A DNA stretch of 64,000 bases, taken from assembly GCA_033980235.1 (NCBI GenBank), contig CM067067.1, forward strand, positions 15,558,401 to 15,622,400, read 5' to 3'. This DNA is from Diadema setosum (taxonomy: Eukaryota; Echinodermata; Echinoidea; Diadematoida; Diadematidae). The notes beneath the pieces are model-generated. The model saw nothing but the letters and a program-made list of their open reading frames with translations. It searched no databases and was not told where the DNA came from. This document shows positions 44,141 to 48,196 of this stretch, in pieces; the first letter of the stretch is position 1, and each line of letters starts with the position of its first letter. The translations under genes were made by a program, and so were the position numbers.

Positions 44141-46431
44141 CCCAGGTACAAGACCTAATAAAAAGTGGGACTCACCTTTTATTATATACGATCTCTTTTT
44201 GTTTTGTTTTGTTTTGTTTTTTTGTTTTTTTTTACATGTCTCAGCCATTCCAAAACCGATTTTCATCAAATAAACGTTGAACTCCTCTTAGAATGATATA
44301 CACTGTATGCTCTACACTATTTTAAGAATGATTTCTTGGTATCTAGCAAAAAGTTAAAAGCCCAATCCTCATCTCCACCAATACTATACCATCCCTTTAA
44401 GACACGATCAAGCGTGGTGAGAAACGCGGGTAAATATGTAAGTGACAGTGGGGGATCCGGGAAGGGGGGGGGGGGGGGAGCAAACCGGGCGCCCCCTTTA
44501 ATTTTGTTTCGTTGTTGTTGTTTTTTTACATAAAAGTATAAACATGAAAGCGCACGAAGATCTATTTTTGTTTCTGTCAGCCTATGAAACCCGGAAGTGG
44601 TACCAGAAATATAAACCGTGCCCCCATACTTTACGGAATTACTGGAAACGCCCCTAAGTGGTACACACCCCATTTTCTGTGTGAGAGTGGAATAGTCTCG
44701 TGCTCATGACAAGTGCTATTGCAGTTACCTTGATAAAAAAGCCGAAGTCGGTCGAATTCACGAAAGAACCGAAGTGCGAGACAACACTACGTTATTAGAG
44801 CACATGTATAATTTTTTTTTTAATCGTAAAATACATGTAATTGACGATAGAATGCATACACATTCAAACATAAACGCACATTATCAGATCACACATGCAC
44901 ATAATACGCCTATAGTACTGTGTTGTGTTGTTAGTTACAAGGATCACCTCTCGATCCCTCCCCCAAAAAAGAAACACAAAAACAAAAACAAAGCAAAAAA
45001 CAAAACAAAATCGTCGCCTTTTTTTGTCAAGTACAAATTCAAGACACTCCAACTTCAAACCTAACTCCTTCCTTCTGTCACTATTCACTGTAAAGATTAC
45101 AATACCACGTACGCAGCACTTTCAGTTAATAAGAATGTATTGTTTATATATATATATACGATGATTGTATGATATCAAAATGAAGCATGAAACCTTATTA
45201 TATATGCGATATTCATTCACTATCATAATCATATGTTCACACATCCGCGTTTTCCTGTTCTGTAACTGCGATCACTTTCACGGTATAATAGAGGAATTTT
45301 CATCATTGTTCGGATCGAGCCTGCACACACCAAGTAACGTAAATCAAAACCGCATCAAAGAAAACGAAAGGAAATAACATACGTTGTGCTTTTAATTTTT
45401 TCTTCTTTTTTGCAAGCACTTCCGTAAAGGAGCCAAGTGATTGTAAAGTCTTGATTACAATCGTATACCAAATTGATTCGACTGGATAGATTTGGATCAA
45501 ATTGAAATGGATCAGTAACCAATAAAGCTAACGGTGATCTGATATTTCATAAGAGCAATTGAACGAGAGAAATGTTTAATTTTCCCAAAGATGAAGTGTC
45601 ACAGACTTGCAGTGAAAATCATGTAGCTATATACAACTGTACATTATTTCTATCGTTGTATGTTATTACTTTCTATGTCCACGTGGTCTCATCAAGGAGG
45701 TATCTCGCCTAGTAGTACTAGCTTACCTTCCTGGTCTAAATATAACACAAACATTTTATAGGAACAGGTAGAAAAGTTAATCTAGTACAGTTTTCTCTCT
45801 GTTTCATAACATTATCCTATCGCCTCCTTATGAGCTGTTCAAGACAGCCGGTTGAAAGATGAGTTAAGTTGACATAGTATCTGAAGAGTTTGTTTGCAAA
45901 AACCGATAAGTCCATTTTTTTAAATTTTGAAGTAAGATCTCTGTCATAAAGTACAAAATAATACCTTTAAAATGATATATTGGTCATTACATATAAAGGT
46001 ACATTTTTGAAGTTATGATCTGAAGAAGCAAAAAATTTCTTATTATTCCCTTTATTTTTCTTGACCTTTAATCGCAAATATCTCCATTTGGCAAATATGG
46101 ACTTATCGGTTTTTGCAAACAAACTCTTCATCTATTGCTATAGATCTCAACCACCATTTACGGGTAATGCAAAAGGTTCTCGGTGTGATACAGTAATAAT
46201 ATACTCACCAGATCTTTTCACACAAGCCTGTCGATACGCGAAGGTGACGGGACCTCGTTGCTCAACCTGTACATACACGGAAAGATAGAATGCGAAATAC
46301 ATAGGCCCACTGGGAACTCGATATTGGCACGTCCAACTTGTGCGTGTAATCGAGTCAGTGTGTGTCATTGGCCGGATGTTATGTGCTAGTACCGCCTTGA
46401 CGTGCCGAACCGATCGCTTCCATAGAACCAG
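7670..46431 (-). CDS. PARP4: PARP4 (vault PARP / mono-ADP-ribosyltransferase), 33 of its exons
   Basis: A hand-built model of 33 exons with all junctions in phase gives 1,878 codons and a stop. Human PARP4 has 1,724 residues. Domains in order (numbering starts at the first recovered exon): BRCT about 1-93, acidic and helical region about 146-390, ADP-ribosyltransferase about 391-540 with H424, Y464 and E534 in the H-Y-E positions, VIT about 610-770, vWA about 855-1000 with MIDAS DCSTS (864-868), the PARP4-specific domain to about 1184, a novel linker, a proline-rich exon (1330-1763), and a C-terminal region matching the vault-binding end of PARP4. From family knowledge, PARP4 mono-ADP-ribosylates proteins and associates with major vault protein. 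Only the order BRCT-ART-VIT-vWA fits PARP4; ITIH and VWA5 proteins lack the ART. The start-codon exon was not found. It should lie between about 46432 and 47400. The gene looks intact. Confidence 0.95.
8034..8092. repeat. (AAAC)n microsatellite
   Basis: About 14 AAAC units in the intron between PARP4 exons 32 and 33. A (GT)n run follows at 8166-8189. Confidence 0.95.
8339..8411 (-). CDS. PARP4: PARP4 exon 32 (vault-interaction-like region)
   Basis: Acceptor TTTCTTCAG|GCT, donor AGATAA|gtgagt. It encodes [20 protein letters not shown] and VSKI. It matches the human PARP4 C-terminal block DGFWKLTPELGLILNL, part of the major-vault-protein binding region. Confidence 0.88.
9225..9809. mobile_element. 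Foldback element C (TTAAAGGACAAG family)
   Basis: Left end TTAAAGGACAAGTTTACCTT, right end GATGAACTTGTCATTTAA. The arms of roughly 200 bp are inverted: CATTAACATAAGGATTGAGAGAATG against CATTCTCTCAATCCTATTTATG, and AAAATCGGACAATC against GATTGTCCAATTT. I recall closely similar repeats from sea urchin introns, which supports an echinoderm host. Confidence 0.8.
10437..10558. repeat. (CT)n/(CA)n compound microsatellite
   Basis: CT runs alternate with CA runs just downstream of PARP4 exon 31, within about 30 bp of the donor at 10589. Confidence 0.95.
10590..11890 (-). CDS. PARP4: PARP4 exon 31 (R-SNARE-like segment, poly-Pro, acidic)
   Basis: Acceptor CATTACAG|AC, donor AGCAGT|gtaaga. 1,301 nt, residues 1330-1763. 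In order: a Pro-rich start ([17 protein letters not shown]), a Lys-rich stretch ([17 protein letters not shown]), an R-SNARE-like coiled coil (about 1441-1477), three poly-Pro tracts of about 8, 5 and 13 prolines like formin FH1 regions, an acidic [15 protein letters not shown] stretch, and [25 protein letters not shown] near the end. Vertebrate PARP4 also has a Pro/Ser-rich region here, but with different sequence. The poly-Pro tract at 11096-11135 is encoded by a GCC-type repeat and may vary in length. Confidence 0.92.
11096..11135. repeat. (GGC)n coding repeat (poly-Pro on the minus strand)
   Basis: An almost pure GGC trinucleotide run encoding 13 consecutive prolines in PARP4. Related GGT/GGC runs at about 11358-11382 encode a second poly-Pro tract. 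Confidence 0.9.
11445..11570 (-). other. PARP4: R-SNARE-like coiled-coil motif within PARP4 exon 31
   Basis: Residues about 1436-1478 read [20 protein letters not shown] and continue [20 protein letters not shown]. Taking the Arg of LRERG (1449) as the SNARE zero layer, the hydrophobic layers fall at -3 Leu, +4 Leu, +7 Leu, +11 Ser, +14 Leu, +18 Ala, +21 Phe, +25 Ala and +28 Leu. This is the spacing and residue type of VAMP layers -1 to +8. No transmembrane helix follows, as in tomosyn-type R-SNARE motifs. SNARE function is not shown. Confidence 0.55.
11891..12666. other. PARP4 intron 30, dominated by (TA)n
   Basis: It holds two long TA tracts (12264-12318 and about 12380-12489) separated by an AAAT/TAAA run. 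No coding signal. The tracts are likely polymorphic and hard to assemble. Confidence 0.85.
12667..12722 (-). CDS. PARP4: PARP4 exon 30
   Basis: Acceptor TTTTGCAG|A, donor GTCCAG|gtattg. It encodes [18 protein letters not shown]. The split codons on both sides join in phase: GT+A from exon 29 and G+AC into exon 31. Confidence 0.8.
13258..13297 (-). CDS. PARP4: PARP4 exon 29, version A (40 nt; alternative to B)
   Basis: Acceptor CGTCATCAG|AT, donor AAAGT|gtaagg. With exon 28 it reads [14 protein letters not shown]. It was formed by tandem duplication of the B exon and its flank. Its entry and exit phases equal those of B, and both lengths are 1 modulo 3, so using both would shift the frame. 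It is either a mutually exclusive exon or a decaying duplicate. Confidence 0.6.
13381..13432 (-). CDS. PARP4: PARP4 exon 29, version B (52 nt)
   Basis: Acceptor AAAACTAG|GC, donor AAAGT|gtaagt. With exon 28 it reads [18 protein letters not shown]. It starts with 2 nt and ends with 2 nt of split codons, so it keeps phase with both neighbours. A duplicated version lies at 13258-13297. Confidence 0.8.
13433..14962. other. PARP4 intron 28
   Basis: An (AAC)n run lies at 13492-13514 and a (GTTT)n run near 14356-14375. Two short plus-strand ORFs at 14386-14604 and 14629-14880 match no family I recognise and have no splice or promoter support. Otherwise nothing seen. Confidence 0.6.
14963..15032 (-). 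CDS. PARP4: PARP4 exon 28
   Basis: Acceptor ACGTTACAG|GTC, donor GAGCG|gtaaga. It encodes [20 protein letters not shown] and VVS. In phase with exon 27 (phase 0) and exon 29 (1 nt over). It is not recognised outside this gene. Confidence 0.78.
16164..16313 (-). CDS. PARP4: PARP4 exon 27 (lineage-specific helical segment)
   Basis: Acceptor TCCGGACAG|GAA, donor CATACG|gtaagc. It encodes [20 protein letters not shown] and [18 protein letters not shown]. It is open, in phase, with strong splice sites, but I do not recognise it in vertebrate PARP4. Amphipathic helices are likely. Confidence 0.82.
17003..17100. repeat. 49-bp perfect tandem duplication
   Basis: CATTAGTTATTAGTCTGTAA and the following 29 bp occur twice head to tail (17003-17051, 17052-17100) with no mismatch seen, so the duplication is recent. 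A C-run then an A-run follows at 17116-17160. Confidence 0.95.
17258..17365 (-). CDS. PARP4: PARP4 exon 26
   Basis: Acceptor GTCCTCCAG|GAG, donor CCATCG|gtaagt. It encodes [20 protein letters not shown] and WQEVADVPS, matching human IPKVSELIAKEDVDFLPYMSWQ. 36 codons, phase 0. Confidence 0.93.
17366..18670. other. PARP4 intron 25
   Basis: It contains foldback family A copy 2 (17438-17766). No other feature seen. Confidence 0.7.
17438..17766. mobile_element. Foldback family A, copy 2
   Basis: It begins TTAAAGGGATCGTATAGT and ends ACCATCCCTTTAA, so the termini are inverted. The halves pair around GAGGAATTCaacgTTTATTTGATGAAAA and its complement. It lies in the PARP4 intron between exons 26 and 25. 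Confidence 0.85.
18671..18853 (-). CDS. PARP4: PARP4 exon 25
   Basis: Acceptor AATTCAG|GTG, donor GACAGT|gtaagt. It encodes [20 protein letters not shown] and [16 protein letters not shown], matching human MIHKLAARALIRDYEDG and [15 protein letters not shown]. Confidence 0.96.
19516..19596 (-). CDS. PARP4: PARP4 exon 24
   Basis: Acceptor TCTCGACAG|GTG, donor AGTTTG|gtaaga. It encodes [20 protein letters not shown] and ADHDDSL. 27 codons, phase 0 at both ends. It fits between the flanking conserved blocks. Confidence 0.85.
20621..20664. repeat. Perfect-stem hairpin
   Basis: GTCTAGACCAGGGAGG is followed about 11 bases later by CCTCCCTGTCTAGAC, giving a stem of about 15 bp. It lies in a PARP4 intron about 70 bp beyond the exon 23 donor. 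Its role is unknown. Confidence 0.8.
20735..20947 (-). CDS. PARP4: PARP4 exon 23
   Basis: Acceptor CATGAAAG|GTT, donor GAGGAG|gtgagt. It encodes [20 protein letters not shown] and [20 protein letters not shown], matching human QIEDQMTRLCSPSCHSVSVKW and APAQVPSLFLNDRLLVYGF. 71 codons, phase 0. Confidence 0.9.
21767..21866 (-). CDS. PARP4: PARP4 exon 22
   Basis: Acceptor TGTTACAG|T, donor GGCAAG|gtatgg. It encodes [20 protein letters not shown] and [13 protein letters not shown], matching human STANRHVLRILSQCGAGVFE. Confidence 0.95.
21979..22249 (-). CDS. PARP4: PARP4 exon 21 (vWA domain)
   Basis: Acceptor ACTGTGAAAG|AT, donor GTGAG|gtgaga. It encodes [13 protein letters not shown], a Ser/Gly stretch, then [20 protein letters not shown] and RIFTFGV. 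LVSDGHL is the third MIDAS-associated loop. Matches human NILLVSDGHLQDESLTLQ. Confidence 0.95.
22461..22852. mobile_element. Foldback family A, copy 3
   Basis: It begins TTAAAGGGATCGTATAGTTT and ends TACCATATCCTTTAA. Internal halves are inverted, with AATTCAATATTCATTTGATG against CATCAAATAAACTTTGAATT. It lies in the PARP4 intron between exons 21 and 20. Confidence 0.85.
22986..23041. other. Intron start after vWA exon 20
   Basis: The reading frame of exon 20 continues open into the intron to a stop at 22986-22988. The strong donor at 23041 and the phase match with exon 21 show this extension is not coding. Confidence 0.7.
23042..23231 (-). CDS. PARP4: PARP4 exon 20 (vWA domain, MIDAS)
   Basis: Acceptor TTTCCACAG|GCC, donor GGTACAG|gtatgt. 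It encodes [20 protein letters not shown] and [16 protein letters not shown] gives the metal-ion-dependent adhesion site D-x-S-x-S (864-868). It ends FNVIAFGT. Confidence 0.95.
23792..23926 (-). CDS. PARP4: PARP4 exon 19
   Basis: Acceptor TCTTTGACAG|ATT, donor TCTTAC|gtaagt. It encodes [20 protein letters not shown], matching human GFSLHIGLSAAYLPRMWVE just before the vWA domain. 45 codons, phase 0. Confidence 0.93.
24343..24413. repeat. ~38-bp direct repeat
   Basis: GAGTAAACAATCATCATTAA with the following CCATAG occurs twice, near 24343 and near 24384, in a PARP4 intron. Confidence 0.8.
24741..24822 (-). CDS. PARP4: PARP4 exon 18
   Basis: Acceptor AAACACAG|G, donor GCTAAG|gtatcc. It encodes [20 protein letters not shown] and THQIKAK, matching human FSLTMSIEMPYVIEFIFSDTHELKQK. 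Confidence 0.85.
25338..25456. repeat. (ATT)n/(ATC)n microsatellite
   Basis: About 28 ATT units followed by ATC units in a PARP4 intron. Poly-Ile and poly-Asn ORFs across it are artefacts. Confidence 0.95.
25777..25988 (-). CDS. PARP4: PARP4 exon 17 (VIT domain end)
   Basis: Acceptor GTATGACAG|AAC. It encodes [20 protein letters not shown] and [10 protein letters not shown], then SVAPWIRKE. The chosen donor GAGAG|gtgaat keeps phase with exon 18. An earlier donor CCGGA|gtgagt exists but would break phase. Confidence 0.9.
26554..26763 (-). CDS. PARP4: PARP4 exon 16 (VIT domain)
   Basis: Acceptor GTCTTACAG|GTG, donor TCG|gttagt. It encodes [20 protein letters not shown] and [18 protein letters not shown], then GHGAYLMQ. 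This is a textbook VIT (vault inter-alpha-trypsin) domain, with FPLDD-A-V-GF intact. Confidence 0.96.
27079..27212 (-). CDS. PARP4: PARP4 exon 15 (linker to VIT)
   Basis: Acceptor CTTTCCAG|AT, donor GCCAAG|gtatac. It ends with [16 protein letters not shown], matching human LEDVHIKGRIIDTVAQ at the start of the VIT domain. Confidence 0.9.
27726..27990. repeat. (TATC)n, (TCC)n and (ATC)n microsatellite cluster
   Basis: Three simple repeats run in series between PARP4 exons 15 and 14, ending about 50 bp from exon 14. Confidence 0.95.
28041..28188 (-). CDS. PARP4: PARP4 exon 14 (ART domain, catalytic Glu)
   Basis: Acceptor CCCTTGCAG|GAG, donor ATCG|gtatgc. It encodes [20 protein letters not shown], whose EYVVY glutamate (534) is the third triad residue, and then an acidic tail. 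Matches human DDEFVVYKTNQVKMKYIIKF. Confidence 0.93.
28384..28740. repeat. Dispersed repeat B, copy 2
   Basis: Collinear with 3083-3465. It begins TTAAAAGGTATTGCCAGGG and ends near GTACCTTTAA, so its termini are roughly inverted TTAAAGG. It lies in a PARP4 intron. Confidence 0.6.
29001..29184 (-). CDS. PARP4: PARP4 exon 13 (ART domain core)
   Basis: Acceptor TTCCTTGTAG|C. The donor ACA|gtaaaa is non-canonical after +4. It encodes [30 protein letters not shown] and [14 protein letters not shown], matching human STSIKYS, DVALGK and EAPPGYDSVHGV. Confidence 0.9.
29185..30277. other. PARP4 intron 12
   Basis: It contains short TTAGGG-like units near 29303 and 29362, the 29499-29648 hairpin element, and two similar blocks near 29930-29975 and 30070-30115 (CAGATTTCAGCAGCAGATG and GTTGATTTCAGCAGATTATC). 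No exon seen. Confidence 0.6.
29499..29648. mobile_element. 150-bp hairpin MITE
   Basis: AAAGCCCGCCGCACACTATA at the left is matched inverted by TATAGTGTGTGGCGGGCTT at the right. Inner arms CAGACTTTGGATC and GGATCCAAAGTCTG also pair. Nearly the whole element folds on itself. It lies in a PARP4 intron. Confidence 0.85.
30278..30376 (-). CDS. PARP4: PARP4 exon 12 (ART domain, catalytic Tyr)
   Basis: Acceptor CACTGCAG|G, donor ACGAG|gtggga. It encodes [20 protein letters not shown] and [10 protein letters not shown]. The Y of GLYF is the triad tyrosine (464). The match to human GLLLPKVV and GSGIYFSDS is strong. Confidence 0.94.
31139..31300. repeat. (CA)n/(TA)n with ~60-bp duplicated unit
   Basis: TA tracts alternate with two copies of ACAGATAACTATA plus TCTCGTAAA plus ATGGATGCATATAT. 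A TTTA-type run follows at 31440-31492, close to PARP4 exon 11. Confidence 0.85.
31518..31655 (-). CDS. PARP4: PARP4 exon 11 (ART domain, catalytic His)
   Basis: Acceptor TTTATAG|G, donor TCAAG|gtcgag. It encodes [12 protein letters not shown] and [19 protein letters not shown]. The His of the H-Y-E triad is residue 424 of the model. The glycine that normally follows it (HGS or HGT) is Ala here. Confidence 0.92.
32387..32547 (-). CDS. PARP4: PARP4 exon 10 (end of helical region)
   Basis: Acceptor GGTTTTAG|ATG, donor CCTCG|gtaaac. It encodes [14 protein letters not shown] and [16 protein letters not shown], matching human LIRDMVNVCE and LAKYRALRCKIE. It ends with 2 nt of a split Arg codon. 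Confidence 0.92.
33462..33725 (-). CDS. PARP4: PARP4 exon 9 (helical region with acidic insert)
   Basis: Acceptor CTTCCTAG|GTT, donor TGTCAG|gttagg. It encodes [16 protein letters not shown], then about 40 charged residues rich in Arg followed by Asp and Glu, then [13 protein letters not shown] and LKLDLCQ. The flanks match human KAEGILLLVKA and EFYRLIPHKGTM and ADLCQ. The charged block is an insertion relative to human PARP4. Confidence 0.9.
34225..34368 (-). CDS. PARP4: PARP4 exon 8 (PARP helical region)
   Basis: Acceptor CATATAG|ACC, donor GGTCAG|gtaaat. It encodes [19 protein letters not shown], a clear match to the start of the PARP4 helical regulatory region. 48 codons, phase 0. Confidence 0.88.
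35691..35858 (-). CDS. PARP4: PARP4 exon 7
   Basis: Acceptor TGCATGGCAG|AAC, donor AGAAAG|gtgggg. It encodes [20 protein letters not shown] and further helical sequence, matching the FAIKKTSEDASEYFENY part of human PARP4. Phase 0 at both ends. Confidence 0.82.
36391..37740. mobile_element. CGGTCGG-repeat TIR element, copy 1
   Basis: It begins ACGGTCACAACCCCCAAAAT and ends GAGTTGTGACCGTAGCC, giving inverted ends (ACGGTCACAAC). The ends are GC-rich and packed with short CGGTCGG, GACCGACC and CACCGGT-type motifs in both orientations. The core (about 36660-37350) is AT-rich. No transposase ORF was found, so it is non-autonomous. The superfamily is unknown. Confidence 0.8.
37765..39029. mobile_element. 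CGGTCGG-repeat TIR element, copy 2
   Basis: The termini GGCTACGGTCACAAC and GTTGTGACCGTAGCC are perfect 15-bp inverted repeats. It is collinear with copy 1 along its length, in the same orientation, 24 bp away, with small indels and substitutions. Landmarks such as GAGAAATTTCCGGCAGAGAC and GATGACCTATCGATCACCC are shared. Confidence 0.85.
39449..39604 (-). CDS. PARP4: PARP4 exon 6 (Ser-rich linker)
   Basis: Acceptor GAGATTCAG|AGA after a CT-rich tract, donor ACG|gtatat. It encodes [20 protein letters not shown] and ends in [17 protein letters not shown], which sits where human PARP4 has CPFLISSHF. Both ends are phase 0. It is the least conserved exon of the N-terminal half. Confidence 0.6.
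40166..40557. mobile_element. Foldback family A, copy 4
   Basis: It begins TTAAAGGGTTGGTATAGT and ends near TATACTTTCCTTTTAA. It carries the GCGAGATACC and TCATCAAAAAACGTTAGAAACC blocks of the family. It is more diverged than copies 2, 3 and 5. Confidence 0.75.
40833..40890 (-). CDS. PARP4: PARP4 exon 5 (BRCT end)
   Basis: Acceptor GCTTTCCAG|T, donor TTTCAG|gtaaag. It encodes [19 protein letters not shown], resembling the last BRCT strand (PVV) and helix, where the usual Trp of the W-hydrophobic motif is not kept. Confidence 0.7.
41344..41734. mobile_element. Foldback family A, copy 5
   Basis: It begins TTAAAGGGATTGTACAGT and ends ACGATCCCTTTAA. The orientation is opposite to copy 3: the GATACCTTAG end comes first and the GTTAGAAACC end last. 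It is a full-length copy of about 390 bp. Confidence 0.85.
42300..42745 (+). mobile_element. LINE (non-LTR retrotransposon) 3' end, degraded
   Basis: The 42383-42628 frame contains [19 protein letters not shown], which resembles the typical last conserved block of CR1/L2/jockey-type reverse transcriptases (WN-LP-x-L-x-NCKSL-x-x-FK). The preceding WNTLP part is broken by a frame change. An AT-rich tail ending in (GAAAT)n at 42715-42741 fits a LINE 3' terminus. It is a 5'-truncated dead copy in a PARP4 intron. Confidence 0.7.
43433..43494 (-). CDS. PARP4: PARP4 exon 4 (BRCT helix 2)
   Basis: Acceptor GGCTGTCTAG|GAC, donor CTGGA|gtaagt. It encodes [20 protein letters not shown], the BRCT helix that precedes the final strand. 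The 2-nt split codon joins in phase with exon 5. Confidence 0.7.
43613..44400. mobile_element. Foldback family A, copy 6, split by an insertion
   Basis: The first half (43613-43793, starting TTAAAGGGATCGTATAG) and the second half (about 44155-44400, ending ACCATCCCTTTAA) are separated by about 360 bp that is absent from other copies and contains a CA microsatellite. The inserted block starts near a TTCAATTCAGTTCAGTTC run. This nesting gives the order of events: family A first, then the insertion. Confidence 0.75.
44092..44133. repeat. (CA)n microsatellite
   Basis: About 20 CA units within the block inserted in foldback family A copy 6. Confidence 0.95.
44729..44786 (-). CDS. PARP4: PARP4 exon 3 (BRCT)
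   Basis: Acceptor AACGTAG|T, donor ATCAAG|gtaact. It encodes [19 protein letters not shown], placed where BRCT domains carry the C-T-H-hydrophobic strand. The cysteine and histidine pattern is weak. Support comes from phase and position more than from sequence identity. Confidence 0.55.
45883..46130. mobile_element. 248-bp MITE with perfect 32-bp inverted ends
   Basis: GAAGAGTTTGTTTGCAAAAA with the following CCGATAAGTCCA is matched exactly inverted by TGGACTTATCGG and TTTTTGCAAACAAACTCTTC at the right end. The perfect termini suggest a young insertion. It lies in a PARP4 intron between exons 3 and 2. Confidence 0.9.
46205..46266 (-). CDS. PARP4: PARP4 exon 2 (BRCT)
   Basis: Acceptor TGTACAG|GTT. 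It encodes [20 protein letters not shown], similar to the GG-x-x-x-F BRCT turn. Two donors overlap: CTG|gtgagt ending at 46209 (stronger by sequence) and GGTGA|gtatat ending at 46205. Only the latter keeps phase with the next exon, so 46205 was chosen. Confidence 0.6.
46393..46431 (-). CDS. PARP4: PARP4 exon 1 of model (BRCT start)
   Basis: Acceptor GTGTTGCAG|CTG. The donor GGCG|gtacta is weaker. It encodes [13 protein letters not shown], read as the first strand and helix of the BRCT domain. Open reading continues through the presumed intron to 46205, so an unspliced single exon is possible. Splicing is preferred because it brings VEQRGPVTF next to the helix, as in the family. Confidence 0.5.
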
Positions 46432-47047
46432 CTGCAACACAATAACTTTCAGGATAGTGCCCTGAGATTATTGTAACGCAAACAGCAGCTTGTTCAAAGT
46501 ACAGTCCGCATGTCTGCTCATTCACTGGTATCCCAACTGCAGCAAAGCAATGAAACGCTTTTTTTAACCTTCGTCGGTGAACTTTTTAATTTGACTTACC
46601 AACCTAATCATTATCGGACTGCTCAATTAATCTTACATTTTCATTATCATTACTTATTCACTGACATGTTTCTCTTCTATTTATTAAAATTTATTTATTT
46701 ATTTATTTACTTATTTCTTTGTTTATCTATTCATTTGTCTATCTATCTATCTATCTATCTATCAGTCAGTTTGTTTGTCTATGCATACAAAATTAATATG
46801 TATATCATAATTATGTAGAACCTGTGAGTGGGGTCAAATTGAATGTCACACAAATAATCTTGTATCGTATTATCGATTAGTTTTCGACGTGACTGCCATG
46901 AATGTATTAGTACTGAAAACTAGGGGAGGCTAATCAACCGTAAGATAAGAGAATCGTTATATAGCGGAGACTTTTTTTTTTTTTTAATAATAGGTTGAAA
47001 TAGGTTGACTTGTCCTTTGTATCGATAGAGGGGGGAGAGAGAGATCA

Positions 47048-47173
47048 GGGGCCTGTCTTATAAAGACTTGTGATAGAAATCAATCACAAGTTTTTTGTTT
47101 GCTGCAATGCAAGTTGCGATTGATTTGGGGATCGACTTGTGATTGATTTGAAGGCTTTATAAGACGGGGCCTA
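47048..47173. mobile_element. 126-bp hairpin MITE
   Basis: GGGGCCTGTCTTATAAAG at the left pairs with CTTTATAAGACGGGGCC at the right. The inner arms with TTGTGAT and AATCACAAG also pair. The whole unit folds into a hairpin. Confidence 0.85.
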
Positions 47174-47393
47174 GGAGAAAAAGAGGGGCGAGGGCGGGGG
47201 AGACAACTTCCTTTATTGTTTTTAGTGTGTTTTTAGTGTGTGAGGATTTACAAGTACATTCAATGAGGTACTCATGTCAGTGGTACACGGATATTGGAAG
47301 GGATACACGGCAAAATACCTTATTTCTCACCCATGTACAGAACTGTACTTGTTTTTGTTGTTTTTTTTTTTTCCGCTGAGCTACCTGCCTACA

Positions 47394-47403
47394 GCGCATG
47401 CGC
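47394..47403. promoter_or_regulatory. NRF1-type palindrome in the divergent spacer
   Basis: GCGCATGCGC followed by A is the core of the TGCGCATGCGCA consensus of NRF1 and its sea urchin relative, common in TATA-less and bidirectional promoters. It sits between the 5' ends of PARP4 (minus) and the zinc-finger gene (plus). A plus-strand donor GCC|gtaagt lies at 47478/47479 and a minus-strand donor ATGG|gtgaga near 47332, one on each side. The promoter role is inferred. Confidence 0.5.
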
Positions 47404-47478
47404 ATGTACTAAATGCAAAGCTGGCTGCGTAGGTTATTGTGTGAATGAAAATACGGAGGAAATTCAGACATATGCCGT
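47394..47478 (+). other. Possible 5' noncoding exon of the zinc-finger gene
   Basis: The block after CCTACAG at 47393 ends in a consensus donor ATGCC|gtaagt at 47479. The frame is open but matches no family. It could be the first exon, spliced to the 5'UTR acceptor at 53677. Transcript evidence would decide. Confidence 0.3.
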
Positions 47479-48150
47479 AAGTAGCACCTTCTTTATCAAT
47501 ATATTCTCACTAATTAACATAAATGAGTTCAGAGTGTTTGGGGGTCATGGCAGTGTAGCGTATTTTGCAAGGAACATTTCTTGTATTGATAAACAATATT
47601 GAGTGTCCAGTTACTCGGGAACGACCGTCTTATCCACGGTCCCATGTGTAGTGATGGATGTCCTGTGTGCTTGTGACCTTTTAGTAGTATTCAAAAATGT
47701 TGATGTTGTGTTGGGGTCCGACGCTACGGTAGGTCTTGGATCCTGGATCTTGGATGAGTAGACCTCCCAGACATCTCCTGTGGAGTTTTAACTGGAGGTT
47801 GCGTAGAGGGTGGACTTTCAGAAAAGGTCATCAAATCGATGCTTACTTGACATTCATTGTAAATACTATATAAACTTTAGAACTTTAGAACAGTAATACG
47901 TAGGCTCTCCAACGGTACAATCAAACCAGTGAATATACACTTGTAGTTCGTGAGTGAACTGGTGAACAGTGTTACTAGTAATAATAGTAACCCGCTACTC
48001 TACAGTGCACAGACAACTAGAGTAAAACCCCCATTTTTTGGCCGGCCTCCAAAATCCGGACATCTATCACCACTTACGACTTGCCACAGCACAATTACAG
48101 CAAGCCAGCAAATTCTATTGTCCAACACACACATACCACATCGCGTCATA

Positions 48151-48196
48151 CTGACTCATTATTACTAGCGTCACTGACTCATTATTACTAGCGTCA
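48151..48196. repeat. 23-bp direct repeat
   Basis: TGACTCATTATTACTAGCGT plus CAC occurs twice in tandem, with a third partial start (TGACATATTG). Confidence 0.85.

Noticed and set aside
46205..46434. One continuous exon for the BRCT start
   Set aside because: It is open throughout, but the middle 40 residues do not fit a BRCT. Splicing at 46393 and 46266 keeps phase and restores the expected spacing. Not fully excluded.
47294..47602. 102-codon plus ORF with a Cys-rich segment
   Set aside because: It starts in low-complexity poly-T and has a consensus donor in the middle. Better read as a possible 5' noncoding exon.
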